The position numbers and the translations under genes are program-made. A stretch of 64,000 nt of DNA from positions 248,001 through 312,000 of the forward strand of contig NZ_CAKUOF010000002.1 of assembly GCF_934668725.1 (NCBI RefSeq). Reading direction: 5' to 3'. The notes beneath the pieces are model-generated. The model did no database searches. It saw only the letters and a program-made list of their open reading frames with translations, and had not been told where the DNA came from. The DNA is from an uncultured Dysgonomonas sp. (lineage in GTDB: Bacteria; Bacteroidota; Bacteroidia; Bacteroidales; Dysgonomonadaceae). Below, piece after piece: positions 37,052-46,003 of the stretch (position 1 is its first letter; the number at the start of each line of letters is the position of its first letter).

Positions 37052-38431
37052 ATGAAAAACAAAATTTTCGCATTATTGCTGATTACGAGTTTTTTATTGG
37101 GTTCGACTACTATCTCGGCTCAAATGATAAAAACCCCGACACCTCCCCGTCCGGCAGGACAAAAGGATGTTTTGAATTTAGCGACAGAACCTCTTCCAAC
37201 AGTAAGAGTAGCTTTTATAGGTTTGGGGATGCGAGGTCCCGGAGCTGTAAACCGCATGACACATATACCCGGAGTTGAAGTCGTAGCTTTGTGTGATGTA
37301 TTGGAAAAAAATACCAAGTCAGCTAATGAAATACTCGAAAAGGCAGGTAAGCCAAAAGCTCTTGAATTTTATGGAGATACTTCGGTGTGGCGTAAAGTTA
37401 CAGCTTTGCCTAACGTAGACCTTATTTATGTTGCTACCGATTGGGCAAGTCATGCCAAAATTGGAGTGCAGGCTATGAAAGATGGTAAGCATGTAGCTAT
37501 TGAAGTACCTGCAGCCATGAATATGGATGAAATATGGGCACTGATAAATACATCGGAGCAAACCCGTAAACACTGTATGCAATTAGAAAATTGTGTGTAT
37601 GACTTTTTTGAACTTACATCTCTGAATATGGCTCAACAAGGTTTGTTTGGTGAAGTAATTCATGGAGAAGGAGCTTATATTCACGGACTTCAACCTTTCT
37701 GGGATCAATATTGGAACAACTGGCGTATGGATTATAACGAAAAACATCGTGGTGATGTATACCCAACTCATGGTATAGGTCCTGTTTGTCAGGTAATGAA
37801 TATTCATCGTGGTGATAAAATGAACTTCTTGGTATCGGTTGATACAAAAGCTATTGGTAACCCTGCATTTATTAAAGAAAAAACGGGTAGGGATGTTAAA
37901 AATTTCCGCAACGGTGATCACACTATGACTATGATTCGTACCGAAAACGGAAAATCAATTCAGATTCAACACAATGTAACCTCTCCACGTCCGTATAGCC
38001 GTATGTATCAATTGACAGGGACAAAGGGATTTGCGAACAAATATCCGGTAGAAGGCTTTGCTTTGGATCAGAGTGAAATAAGTTCCGAAGTTGCTGCTAA
38101 TCACGAGAATCTGAATGCTCATAAATTTGTACCTGATGATGTTCGTAAGGCTTTGATGGAAAAATATAAACATCCGATTGCTAAAGGAATTGAAGAACAA
38201 GCCAAAAAAGTAGGAGGTCATGGAGGAATGGATTTCATAATGGATTATCGTTTGATCCATTGCTTACAAAAAGGTCTTCCTTTAGATATGGATGTATATG
38301 ATTTAGCTGAATGGTGTTGCCTTATACCTCTAACCGAAATATCTTTGGATAAAGGTTCTATGCCTGTTGAGATTCCTGATTTCACTCGTGGTGGATGGAA
38401 TAAAACTCAAGGACTGAAATTTGCAGAGTAA
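37052..38431 (+). CDS. GH109-type NAD-dependent alpha-N-acetylgalactosaminidase (Gfo/Idh/MocA family)
   Basis: A 459-residue exported member of the Gfo/Idh/MocA oxidoreductase family. Signal peptide about 1-23 (TISAQ). The NAD-binding fold begins VAFIGLGMRGPGAV, then DVLEKN and YVATDWASHAKIGVQAM, EVPAAMNMDEIW. The middle has ENCVYDFFELTSLNMAQ and the likely catalytic His240 in YPTHGIGPVCQV. Export plus these motifs match GH109, which uses a tightly held NAD for retaining hydrolysis of terminal alpha-GalNAc. Some exported members act on other sugars, so the specificity is probable only. It ends the hydrolase run, before the perfect terminator at 38444. An upstream gap of 175 bases may hold its own promoter. 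Confidence 0.82.
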   Translation: MKNKIFALLLITSFLLGSTTISAQMIKTPTPPRPAGQKDVLNLATEPLPTVRVAFIGLGMRGPGAVNRMTHIPGVEVVALCDVLEKNTKSANEILEKAGKPKALEFYGDTSVWRKVTALPNVDLIYVATDWASHAKIGVQAMKDGKHVAIEVPAAMNMDEIWALINTSEQTRKHCMQLENCVYDFFELTSLNMAQQGLFGEVIHGEGAYIHGLQPFWDQYWNNWRMDYNEKHRGDVYPTHGIGPVCQVMNIHRGDKMNFLVSVDTKAIGNPAFIKEKTGRDVKNFRNGDHTMTMIRTENGKSIQIQHNVTSPRPYSRMYQLTGTKGFANKYPVEGFALDQSEISSEVAANHENLNAHKFVPDDVRKALMEKYKHPIAKGIEEQAKKVGGHGGMDFIMDYRLIHCLQKGLPLDMDVYDLAEWCCLIPLTEISLDKGSMPVEIPDFTRGGWNKTQGLKFAE

Positions 38432-38443
38432 AAAATATATTGG

Positions 38444-38493
38444 TTAATAATGAAATAAGCTTGGAATAATTTCCAAGCTTATTTCATTATTAA
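38444..38493. terminator. Bidirectional terminator with perfect 23-bp stem
   Basis: The arms 38444-38466 and 38471-38493 are exact reverse complements (start TTAATAATGAAATAAGC) with the loop TAAT. It lies between the GH109 gene and a convergent lipoprotein gene and can serve both. Confidence 0.85.
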
Positions 38494-38504
38494 TTATATA
38501 CTTA

Positions 38505-39266
38505 TCAATAATCTTCGGGAGATATACTTAAGGTACATAGATATTCACCTTCTTTATCGATGTATTTATATTGATATGAGATATTTGCACTGTCAATTAA
38601 AGTGCTGAAAATATTGTTATTAATGTTTTTAGTTATCGCTTCTTTTTCTGTTTTTATAAATGCGATGCTATCAAAAGGAGCAGGCTTTACAATATTATTT
38701 TTTTTAACGTAATAGATAAGTGTTCTGGGATAAGCTGTTTTTATTTCAAGAAACTCCTCTTCGTCATCTATCATTGGAAGTTGTTGTTTAAGTACGTCAA
38801 CTATTTTGGTTATTTGGTTATGTACATATTCATCCGATTGTATATCATGTTTTTTATTGTATTCGTCTGGTCCAATAGTTATAGTAGCCAATTCTTTACC
38901 GCTTTCGGTATAATAGGCATATTGGAATGTTGTATTTATATCAAATAAAACCTGTAATTCACTTCTGCTTTGCAATATATCTGATAGTAAATACTTTTCT
39001 TGATATAATTTGAATACTTCCATCTCCTGACTACTAAGAGCTTCTTGGTCGATCATGGTGTAATTATATCTCAATATTTTATTGGGTAATGCCTGACAGC
39101 TGTCAAGTCTTGTTATTTCATCTAAAGTGGTCGGACAAGATTTGTTTACCTCATTTGCTATATTTTTGAGTATGAAGTTCGTTTTATCTCCATTACATTG
39201 TACAAAAAGGAGACTTATTACTATTGTTGAAAGTGATAAGTAAAAACGATTTAATGTGTTTTTCAT
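38505..39266 (-). CDS. Lipoprotein with two copies of an unknown module
   Basis: A 253-residue protein with a lipoprotein signal ending LLFVQC (lipid Cys about 24). I do not recognise the family. Two modules of about 110 residues can be seen, each ending in a TI.P.EY or SISPEDY type motif. The first starts SCPTTLDEITRLDSCQALPN. The neighbour at 39281 has the same two-module layout but no signal peptide. The genes are 14 bases apart and surely co-transcribed. Predicted location is the periplasm or outer membrane. It may be a secreted toxin-immunity or stress pair, but that would be guesswork. Confidence 0.6.
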   Translation of the reverse strand: MKNTLNRFYLSLSTIVISLLFVQCNGDKTNFILKNIANEVNKSCPTTLDEITRLDSCQALPNKILRYNYTMIDQEALSSQEMEVFKLYQEKYLLSDILQSRSELQVLFDINTTFQYAYYTESGKELATITIGPDEYNKKHDIQSDEYVHNQITKIVDVLKQQLPMIDDEEEFLEIKTAYPRTLIYYVKKNNIVKPAPFDSIAFIKTEKEAITKNINNNIFSTLIDSANISYQYKYIDKEGEYLCTLSISPEDY

Positions 39267-39280
39267 TCGTGTAAGTGATA

Positions 39281-39979
39281 TTATTTATAATCTTCGGGAG
39301 ATATATCTATCGAACAAAGGTATTTGTTATGCTTATCTAGATAAATATTTCGAATCGACACCCCTTGCTCAGCAAAGTATCTCATGTCTGGATTATTTTT
39401 TAAAGATTGAACGGCTGCAGGTATTGCCGTTGTTTTAAAATAAATACTGTCGAACCTCGATACATCCTCATTCAGAAGTTTGCAGGTGTACTCTAAGGTT
39501 TTGTTGTAGGTACTGCAGTCAATCATGTTTATGCCACTTTCTTCGGTGAAAAGAGGTAGTTGTTTCTTTGTTTTCTTTACCAGATCGTGTAGTATTTTTT
39601 GGAGATTATCGGGTGTGATTGTTGTCGGATCGAATAACTCCGGTTTTTTAGCAGGCTTGGCATAATCGTCAGGGGTAATAGTAAGTGTACCCAGTGAATT
39701 TTTATTTTCGTCGACACAGTAATAAATGAATGTTGCGTGATTTTCTTTTAGAAGTGTCATTTGAGGATTACATTGTATATTATAAAGTAATATATCCCTC
39801 ATTTGGGTTCTGAATTCTACTGTATCTATTTTGGTTGCATCTATAAACAGAAAAGTAAAATCGAATCTGAAAGTATTGTTTGGTAATGACTCGCATTTGT
39901 CTAAGCGGGTAGTCTGATCAATTTGAATCGGACAATGCTCATTTATGTCATTTACGGTTTTCTCTATATCTTCTATCAT
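39281..39979 (-). CDS. Cytosolic-looking paralogue with two copies of the same unknown module
   Basis: I start it at the ATG at 39979 (MIEDIEKTVNDINEHCPIQI), giving 232 residues. An upstream ATG at 40036 would add a basic 19-residue extension but no signal peptide. The modules are CPIQIDQTTRLDKCESLPN to TLTITPDDY, and a second ending CSIDISPEDYK. Shared Cys, TRLD and PDDY/PEDY positions show clear common ancestry with the protein at 38505. Lack of a signal peptide is the main difference. Function unknown. Confidence 0.55.
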   Translation of the reverse strand: MIEDIEKTVNDINEHCPIQIDQTTRLDKCESLPNNTFRFDFTFLFIDATKIDTVEFRTQMRDILLYNIQCNPQMTLLKENHATFIYYCVDENKNSLGTLTITPDDYAKPAKKPELFDPTTITPDNLQKILHDLVKKTKKQLPLFTEESGINMIDCSTYNKTLEYTCKLLNEDVSRFDSIYFKTTAIPAAVQSLKNNPDMRYFAEQGVSIRNIYLDKHNKYLCSIDISPEDYK

Positions 39980-40041
39980 AATTCTTTTACGTTCGACGGA
40001 AAATTTAATAATGCGAATATAGATTAAAGTTAGCAATAAAT

Positions 40042-40074
40042 AAAAAAAAACACCCCGATTCCTCAGAGTGTTTT
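40042..40074 (-). terminator. Intrinsic terminator of the NlpC/P60 gene
   Basis: On the minus strand AAACACTC and GGGTGTTT pair around a GAGGAATC loop region, then nine T follow. It lies just past the stop at 40096. Confidence 0.7.
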
Positions 40075-40095
40075 AAGTTTAACTTTTCTATATTG

Positions 40096-40683
40096 TTAAG
40101 TAGTCGGTATTTTATCCGTTTGTTGTTTTTCGTGTTGTTTTACTCTTCCTCCTTTAATCCATGTTCGACGATAATAAGCCTCATCAAGGCTACTTATAAT
40201 TACGCCATTAGAGCAGGACGCATGAATAAAACGGCGATCACCTAAAAATACTCCTACATGATTTACTCTTTTTCCTTTTCTCGAAGATGTTCCGAAGAAA
40301 ACCAGATCGCCAGGTTTCAGATCGTCTTTACCCAGATCTTTTACGTCTTGTGCAGATATGTCTCTACTGCTTCGTTGCAATTTTATACCAAAAACATTTT
40401 TGTAAATAGTAGTGGTCAATCCCGAACAGTCCATACCTTTAGGGCTGGTTCCACCTCTGCGATAAGGGGTTTTAAGCCATGTAACAGCTTCGCTGTAAAG
40501 TGATAATATTGTACTGTCGTTAGGAAGGGGAAGACCTATTTTTTTCTCTATAGTGGTAATTTTAGGTGTTTGCTCTTGTTCTGTAGTCTCGCTTTTTTTC
40601 TCCTTGGCGGATAATGTAGCGCAGACAAGCATAAAGCTTAATCCGGCAATTACGGTCTTAATAGAAAAACTTTTAATCTGCAT
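40096..40683 (-). CDS. NlpC/P60 (C40) peptidoglycan endopeptidase
   Basis: A 195-residue protein with an N-terminal signal sequence (about 1-26) and an NlpC/P60 domain (about 62-185). The catalytic Cys lies in KGMDCSGLTTTIYKNVFG, the His in VNHVGVFLGD, and the third polar residue in RFIHASCSN. YRRGGTSPKGMDCSG is the usual lead-in. Such enzymes (Spr/MepS-like) cut D-Glu-DAP links in cell-wall peptides. The C-terminal tail is short and basic. It is likely a single-gene unit with a terminator downstream. The cell-wall role is secure; the exact bond cut is not. Confidence 0.9.
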   Translation of the reverse strand: MQIKSFSIKTVIAGLSFMLVCATLSAKEKKSETTEQEQTPKITTIEKKIGLPLPNDSTILSLYSEAVTWLKTPYRRGGTSPKGMDCSGLTTTIYKNVFGIKLQRSSRDISAQDVKDLGKDDLKPGDLVFFGTSSRKGKRVNHVGVFLGDRRFIHASCSNGVIISSLDEAYYRRTWIKGGRVKQHEKQQTDKIPTT

Positions 40684-41046
40684 TCGTTAATTGTTAAAAT
40701 TTCGATCTGAGCAAAAGTAAAGAATATGATCATTTTACACAACCCCATAAAAGTTATTTTCTCTTAAATAGTGTCTTATTATATGTTTATTTTCTTTTCT
40801 TTTTTAGACTTTGTTTTATTAAGTATCTATTAATTAGTATGTTGTTGCTTTTGGTGGGTAAAGGTGTGTTTAACAACATGGTTTTTATTTTTTGTAATTT
40901 ATTTCTTGCCTTTATAGTCAAATTTATTGGAGTATTTTTAGGGAATCTGACAATCGGGACTTTTAATAAATTGGCAAATGTGATTTTTTTGTACGTTTGC
41001 CTTTGAAATTTTTAGCTTTGTAATTAAACTAACAACTTACCAAATA
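40684..41046 (+). promoter_or_regulatory. Divergent promoter region, with -7 element for the gene at 41047
   Basis: This 363-base AT-rich gap separates the C40 peptidase gene (minus) from the gene at 41047 (plus). TACGTTTG at 40992-40999 fits the -7 consensus and would start transcription about 40 bases before the ATG. Nothing else was recognised. Confidence 0.5.
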
Positions 41047-42675
41047 ATGCGAGGATTGCGTATTTGTTTTTTATTTTTAATATTATTGTCTCATTTTTTA
41101 CAGGTTTCATCTGCACCTCGAAAACGTAAGGCAATTCCGGCTAAACCCGCTTTGACATGGGTGAAAGATAATTCTAAATTATTTACTGTTCAGCAAGCTG
41201 AGAATTTAAATTCGGATATCCAGTCTTTTAAAGACTCGTTGGAGGCTTTGCCCGGTATATATGTGGTTACTCAAAATGATTATTCGATAAAATCTCCTTA
41301 TTTCCGGGCATTTAAATCATCGGTCAGCGATGATAAGTGGTACATTTCAGAAGCAAAGGAATATGCTGATGATTTTGTGATTTTGATAAGGCCTCGAAAC
41401 AGAACTTTTACAACATCTCAGTTAAGCATACTGTATAATAGAAATTCATTGAAGATATCCCCTTTTATTTCTCCGCTAAAAATAGAACGTTGGCAAAACG
41501 AGTATAATAAATATCTGAGTGATACTCCTGATACAGAACAATCGGAGGTTATAAAAAAGCTGATTGATTTATTGGTATCTCGTTTTTTCGATGGACAAAT
41601 CAGGGATTATGCTAATATTATTTCGTCACAGGACGAAATGGAGATAGCCCGCTTTATTAAAAATTTTCAGGATTCGACCATGTATAAAGTTGCAGTAGTA
41701 ACTACACTAAATGAAGAAGGAGAGGATTCTGTGTTTGGACGGGCTCTGAATTTGCGGAAAAATGACTCGAAAGAGAAAACGGTACGAATGGCAGTTGAAT
41801 ATAAGAATTTGAATGCTGATATCGTTTTCGTTTTTTACCCCAAAGGGGTATATGTATTCAGTTCATTGGATAAGGAGAAGTTATCAGATAAAGCGATACA
41901 AAATATGGTTTCGGATTTTATAGTTCCGCAAAATAAAACGGGAAAACATAAGCAAGCAGTACAATTATCTTTAAAAGCTTTATCTGATCATCTGAAAGGA
42001 GAAAAACCTCTTGATGGGATGTCGGTATGGGAAAAATTAGGAGCAATGTTGCTTGGAGTTGGCATACCTGGTGTGTTTGGTTTTTATATATTCAAAAGCA
42101 GCACGAAAAAGAAAAAGGAGCAGGCGCCAAATTCAAAGCCTGCTATATTAAATAAACCGAATCCAGAGAAAAAGCAAGTGCAGTCCCGTCAGACGAAACC
42201 AACTTCTCGGCAAGTCTTATCAGCTAAGCCTGAGAAACCGGAAGAAAAAAACGTTATAAAGCCTAGTATATCTTCTACGCCTGAGGTAGTAATCAGGAAA
42301 ATACCACCATTAAAATTGACAAGGCCCACAGAGAATAATAACGACAGGGGGTGGACGCTTGATAATACAGGAAGCCTTCCTGTTACTATGAGCCGGATTG
42401 ATGATCTGTTTAAGCCCATTTCTCCCCGAAATGAATATGAGAAAGTTATGCTTGAAATGATTGACTACATACGTTCTCTCAGAGAGTATACGGATCAGGA
42501 AATAGCTCATTCGTTGGGAGGTGAAGGTCTATCTGGTTATCTGGATCAATTATATGGATACGTTGATCCTGCTGCTGTGCGTATTGTCTTTAATCGTGGG
42601 CTTGAGCTTTTATTGAAAAATTATGCAGAAAGGGATTTTCGAGTCAGTAAATACATAACAACAAATCGGCATTAA
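41047..42675 (+). CDS. Exported membrane protein with two TPM-like domains
   Basis: A 542-residue protein with a signal peptide (about 1-22). Two similar regions follow (about 32-170 and 188-335). The second reads YANIISSQDEMEIARFIKNF, KVAVVTTLNEEGEDSVFG and NADIVFVFYPKGVYVFS, the pattern of TPM (TLP18.3/Psb32) domains. A transmembrane helix follows (about 350-368, LGAMLLGVGIPGVFGFYIF), then a Lys/Pro-rich linker and a C-terminal helical domain (about 445-542). TPM proteins are poorly defined periplasmic proteins with phosphatase or assembly roles. The TPM link is a judgment from pattern and should be held lightly. Confidence 0.5.
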   Translation: MRGLRICFLFLILLSHFLQVSSAPRKRKAIPAKPALTWVKDNSKLFTVQQAENLNSDIQSFKDSLEALPGIYVVTQNDYSIKSPYFRAFKSSVSDDKWYISEAKEYADDFVILIRPRNRTFTTSQLSILYNRNSLKISPFISPLKIERWQNEYNKYLSDTPDTEQSEVIKKLIDLLVSRFFDGQIRDYANIISSQDEMEIARFIKNFQDSTMYKVAVVTTLNEEGEDSVFGRALNLRKNDSKEKTVRMAVEYKNLNADIVFVFYPKGVYVFSSLDKEKLSDKAIQNMVSDFIVPQNKTGKHKQAVQLSLKALSDHLKGEKPLDGMSVWEKLGAMLLGVGIPGVFGFYIFKSSTKKKKEQAPNSKPAILNKPNPEKKQVQSRQTKPTSRQVLSAKPEKPEEKNVIKPSISSTPEVVIRKIPPLKLTRPTENNNDRGWTLDNTGSLPVTMSRIDDLFKPISPRNEYEKVMLEMIDYIRSLREYTDQEIAHSLGGEGLSGYLDQLYGYVDPAAVRIVFNRGLELLLKNYAERDFRVSKYITTNRH

Positions 42676-42681
42676 ATGAAT

Positions 42682-43260
42682 TTATTTTAGTTTTTGTCCT
42701 GATTTTTCTATTTTTGAAAGCCATTTTTTGCGAATATTTTCATCTGAGTTTTTAACTATTCCGATATAAGTAACAGTTACTTTATTTATTCCGCAAAATT
42801 GTAATGTGCACTTTTTGAGTTGATTTACACTTGGTGCATTATAGACAAGACCATAGTACCATGCCGGCTGATCTAGGGTCGTAATAATATGAGCTGTTTT
42901 CCCTTTCAGAAGTTTTTCCCATTTCCATGAATCCGGTATCGGGCGGAAAGTAAGTCCCGGGAGAAAAACCCTGTCGATAAACCCTTTCAGTATGGCAGGT
43001 AAACCTCCCCACCATACAGGATGTACCCAGACTAAATGATCTGCCCATTGGATCGCTTTGAATGCTTCAACTAAATCAGGCTCGAGTTCGGTACGTTTTT
43101 GATAGCCATATTTTAAGTTAGGTGAAAAGTTAAGATCAGCTATCCTGATTTTTCTGACTTCGGCTCCACTACTCTCTGCTCCTTTTTGATATGAATTGGC
43201 TAAAGCAAAATTTAAACTTTCTTTATTGGGGTGTCCGTCTATTATGAGTATCTTTTTCAT
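42682..43260 (-). CDS. NAD(P)H-dependent flavin oxidoreductase (flavodoxin-like fold)
   Basis: About 192 residues when started at the ATG at 43260 (MKKILIIDGHPNKESLNFAL), which fits the family start. Motifs are GHPNKESLN, DLNFSPN, HLVWVHPVWWGGLPAILKGF and FLPGLTF. This is the KefG/MdaB/YwrO group of FMN or FAD quinone reductases that carry out two-electron reduction. Its gene follows a Crp-family regulator (43342) by 81 bases, on the same strand, a common pairing where the regulator controls the reductase. It ends tail to tail with the gene at 41047. Confidence 0.88.
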   Translation of the reverse strand: MKKILIIDGHPNKESLNFALANSYQKGAESSGAEVRKIRIADLNFSPNLKYGYQKRTELEPDLVEAFKAIQWADHLVWVHPVWWGGLPAILKGFIDRVFLPGLTFRPIPDSWKWEKLLKGKTAHIITTLDQPAWYYGLVYNAPSVNQLKKCTLQFCGINKVTVTYIGIVKNSDENIRKKWLSKIEKSGQKLK

Positions 43261-43341
43261 TACAGTTTTTATTTTAATCTGTTTTTGGATTTGTTTATGC
43301 AAAAGTATATCCAAGTATCCATACACGTTTAAGACAAATGT

Positions 43342-43902
43342 CTATAAAAGTGATTTTCGTATGCGGGTAAGATGTCGGGTAGATATACCGAGATAAGATG
43401 CAATATAGTGTAAGGGAATGCGTTTTATATACTCAGAATTATTCTTTTCTAACAGTTTGTATCGTTTAGTTGCATCGTCTTTCAAAAAGGAAATAATACG
43501 TTCTTCAAGTTTCAGATATTGTATCTCGGTAAGAACTCTTCCTAATTTTTGCCATTGAGGACTTACCTCATACAGATAATCCAAATCAGTTTTTTGTAGT
43601 ACCTCTATTCTTGTATCTATAATAGCCTGAATATTTTCGTCGGTAGGCGTTTGTTTAATGAAACTAGAGAAGGCCGCCATCATTTCGCCTTCGAAAGTAA
43701 TACAATTTATGGTTTCTGTGCCTTCGTTATCAGTAAAATAGGAACGTAATACGCCCGATTTGATAAATGCTATTTCTTTGCAGATATATTTAGCCTGAAT
43801 CAAGAAATCACCTTTTTTTATTTCCCTTGTGGTTAGAAAAGGATTCATACGGTTCAGTTCTTCGATTGATAAAATGTTGAAGGATGCAAAATATTTTTTC
43901 AT
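43342..43902 (-). CDS. Crp/Fnr-family transcriptional regulator
   Basis: About 186 residues from the ATG at 43902 (MKKYFASFNILSIEELNRMN); the longer reading to 43950 adds a basic stretch that is probably not translated. The cNMP-like fold (about 20-125) has IKKGDFLIQAKYICKEIAFI and GVLRSYFTDNEG. The C-terminal HTH reads IPLHYIASYLGISTRHLTRIR. This subgroup is common in Bacteroidota, lacks Fe-S cysteines, and often sits by oxidoreductases or efflux genes. It lies between a hypothetical gene and the reductase gene. Target and signal are not known. Confidence 0.85.
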   Translation of the reverse strand: MKKYFASFNILSIEELNRMNPFLTTREIKKGDFLIQAKYICKEIAFIKSGVLRSYFTDNEGTETINCITFEGEMMAAFSSFIKQTPTDENIQAIIDTRIEVLQKTDLDYLYEVSPQWQKLGRVLTEIQYLKLEERIISFLKDDATKRYKLLEKNNSEYIKRIPLHYIASYLGISTRHLTRIRKSLL

Positions 43903-43921
43903 ATATACTTTAACGGAAGGT

Positions 43922-44713
43922 TTAGCAATCAAATTGATACGAAGCCTCATCCGTAGGTATTACTATCTTTGTATCTTTTGCAGGATATGAAAGAAAAAGA
44001 GTCACCCGTTTTTCCTCATAATCACGAGAGGTATCAAATATAAAATCGGGTTTTCCATCTTCATTCAAATCTCCGATGAATAATATCTGTACAAAAGTAT
44101 CATTAAATCTGGGGACGGATATTAAAAGTTGTTTTTTGTCCTTTGTATATAGGTAGAGTTTGTAATTGATTACTTCATTATGGAATCTTTCCGCAGGATA
44201 TCCATCTATAACATAAACATTATTCTCGTCTGTATATATACCATCAGCCTTGAGTGTGTACTCTGTATTGTTGAATGTAAAAGATAATTTTTCGCCGGGA
44301 GCCAGTGCTGTTTTTTCCGTAGTAAAACTATTGATAGTTTTGCTTTTCGGCACTATACCTTTTATCATAATTATGGCATCTCTTGATCTTACAAATGTGG
44401 TGGAATCTCCTAAACAGTCATCATATTCTTTGACTACCGTTATTTGTGCTTTATCCAAGATAAATTTGCCGGTTGGTTCGTCTTTGTAAAAATCGTACCA
44501 GTCTTCTTGAAGCATAGGTGTAAACTCCGAGGGCTCGCTGCCTCTGTACATTCCATCGATAAAAATATTTACCTTTTCATTCTGGAAATCTACAGGAAGG
44601 AAAGGTGCAGATTCAATATGTATGGTATCGTCGCTTGATGTTGTTATAGGAGCTGCATGACAAGCTGTAATTGCCGTAAATACCAGTGTTAATAATGTTG
44701 TTATATACTTCAT
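43922..44713 (-). CDS. Exported hypothetical protein with FG-GAP-like motif
   Basis: A 263-residue protein with a signal peptide (about 1-20, ending CHAAP). No enzyme family is recognised. A Ca-binding-like turn GDLNEDGKPDFIFD (about 219-232) is typical of FG-GAP/VCBS or XAC2610-like proteins. It overlaps no neighbour, but its stop is only 19 bases before the Crp-type regulator start and 48 bases after the gene at 44762, so the four minus-strand genes 45697 to 42682 may form one operon. Function unknown. Confidence 0.6.
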   Translation of the reverse strand: MKYITTLLTLVFTAITACHAAPITTSSDDTIHIESAPFLPVDFQNEKVNIFIDGMYRGSEPSEFTPMLQEDWYDFYKDEPTGKFILDKAQITVVKEYDDCLGDSTTFVRSRDAIIMIKGIVPKSKTINSFTTEKTALAPGEKLSFTFNNTEYTLKADGIYTDENNVYVIDGYPAERFHNEVINYKLYLYTKDKKQLLISVPRFNDTFVQILFIGDLNEDGKPDFIFDTSRDYEEKRVTLFLSYPAKDTKIVIPTDEASYQFDC

Positions 44714-44761
44714 GTGGAATTATTAAAGGACTAAGTGCATGAATGGGAATTCTTTTGTGAT

Positions 44762-45697
44762 TTAATCGGCAAGTGATGAAGCTTTATAGTTGCCTTTGGC
44801 ATCGGTATTTATAAGGATATTTTGTTCTCCAAACATTTCGTCGGCATCACATGTGACTGTGACCGTATTATCCGAGTTGAACGTAATTTCCGTTATAGTT
44901 ATTCGCTCCTTAAATTCATCAGGAGTTATGGTTTCAACCCCTTCTTCAGATTCTTCGAGCCAGTATTCATTTTTGAGTTCAAGCATCGATGGATACATTC
45001 CTCTTAAAACTTTTTCATAAAATTTTTCAGACATTAGTTTGTCCGCATGTTCTATGGTTTTTAGTAGATTATCTGCCGTATCTAGATAAATGATAATTCT
45101 TACGGGGTTGTTTTCGATATTGATGATCGATACATATTCGTCATCTTCGAATTCTAAAATACCAAGAGTTTTACTTTCTAGTGAATGGTACACCACTTCA
45201 ATGAGTGATGTTATTACATACTGTTGACACGAAAGAGTATCAAATGCTTCCTGTATTTCATCTTCGGTTGCGATACCATAAATAGGCTTTAGTTTGCGTT
45301 CGATTTCGCTTATGTGTGTTGTGACAGTTTTTTCGCCGGAGAGAATTTCGAGAATATTATTATCGATGAGTCTTATTCTCGATTTTTTTGCATTGTTGGG
45401 TATGCAATAGCTTTTAACAGAACTGCCTAACGTATTCAATTGTAATATAGTAAGCCCCCACTGTGTATCTGCTGAAGTTTCGGTTTCTTCATTTTTGATT
45501 GGCTCAGAGTTGAGAATACACCTTTCTCCGTCCTTGTTTTCTACTTCAAACTGTCGCTTTATAACCATCGTACTGTATTCTTTATTTACAGTACATTCCG
45601 ATGTATAACTGGCAGTCATATGATTTAATTCTCTAATATCACCCTCTTGTGCTTTCTTCAGCATGCCAAGAAGATCTTTAATCTCCCATCCAGTCAT
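44762..45697 (-). CDS. Hypothetical acidic cytoplasmic protein
   Basis: A 311-residue acidic protein with no signal peptide or transmembrane segment. I do not recognise a family. It starts MTGWEIKDLLGMLKKAQEGD and ends with a small beta-rich region (EITFNSDNTVTVTCDADEMF) reminiscent of the C-terminal part of DUF2262/DUF6985-like immunity-type proteins, but this is a weak impression. It is the first gene of the possible four-gene operon running down to 42682. The leader upstream, 45698-46003, holds a small palindrome (AGGTC-GTA-GACCT at 45782-45794) and no other gene. Confidence 0.5.
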   Translation of the reverse strand: MTGWEIKDLLGMLKKAQEGDIRELNHMTASYTSECTVNKEYSTMVIKRQFEVENKDGERCILNSEPIKNEETETSADTQWGLTILQLNTLGSSVKSYCIPNNAKKSRIRLIDNNILEILSGEKTVTTHISEIERKLKPIYGIATEDEIQEAFDTLSCQQYVITSLIEVVYHSLESKTLGILEFEDDEYVSIINIENNPVRIIIYLDTADNLLKTIEHADKLMSEKFYEKVLRGMYPSMLELKNEYWLEESEEGVETITPDEFKERITITEITFNSDNTVTVTCDADEMFGEQNILINTDAKGNYKASSLAD

Positions 45698-46003
45698 AGC
45701 CCTATTAAGTAAATAAAGTATTTAAAGAACTTTTTATGGATATAACAAACCAAGGTTCGTTATAGTTCCCCGACATTAAACAGGTCGTAGACCTTACTTA
45801 AGTCGGCATAAGTTTCCCTAAGTTATTGAAAAAAATCAAAAACAAGTCATTCCGGCCTTTTTTTTCGATATTGATTGTGAAATTTTATATAAATTAATTA
45901 ATCTCTTGATATTTAACTGTTATTATAGTTGCCTTCTTTTGTGAGGAGTTCAACCATAAAAGCAAAGTGCCCGATGATTATAAAAATGCAATATTATAAG
46001 CAA

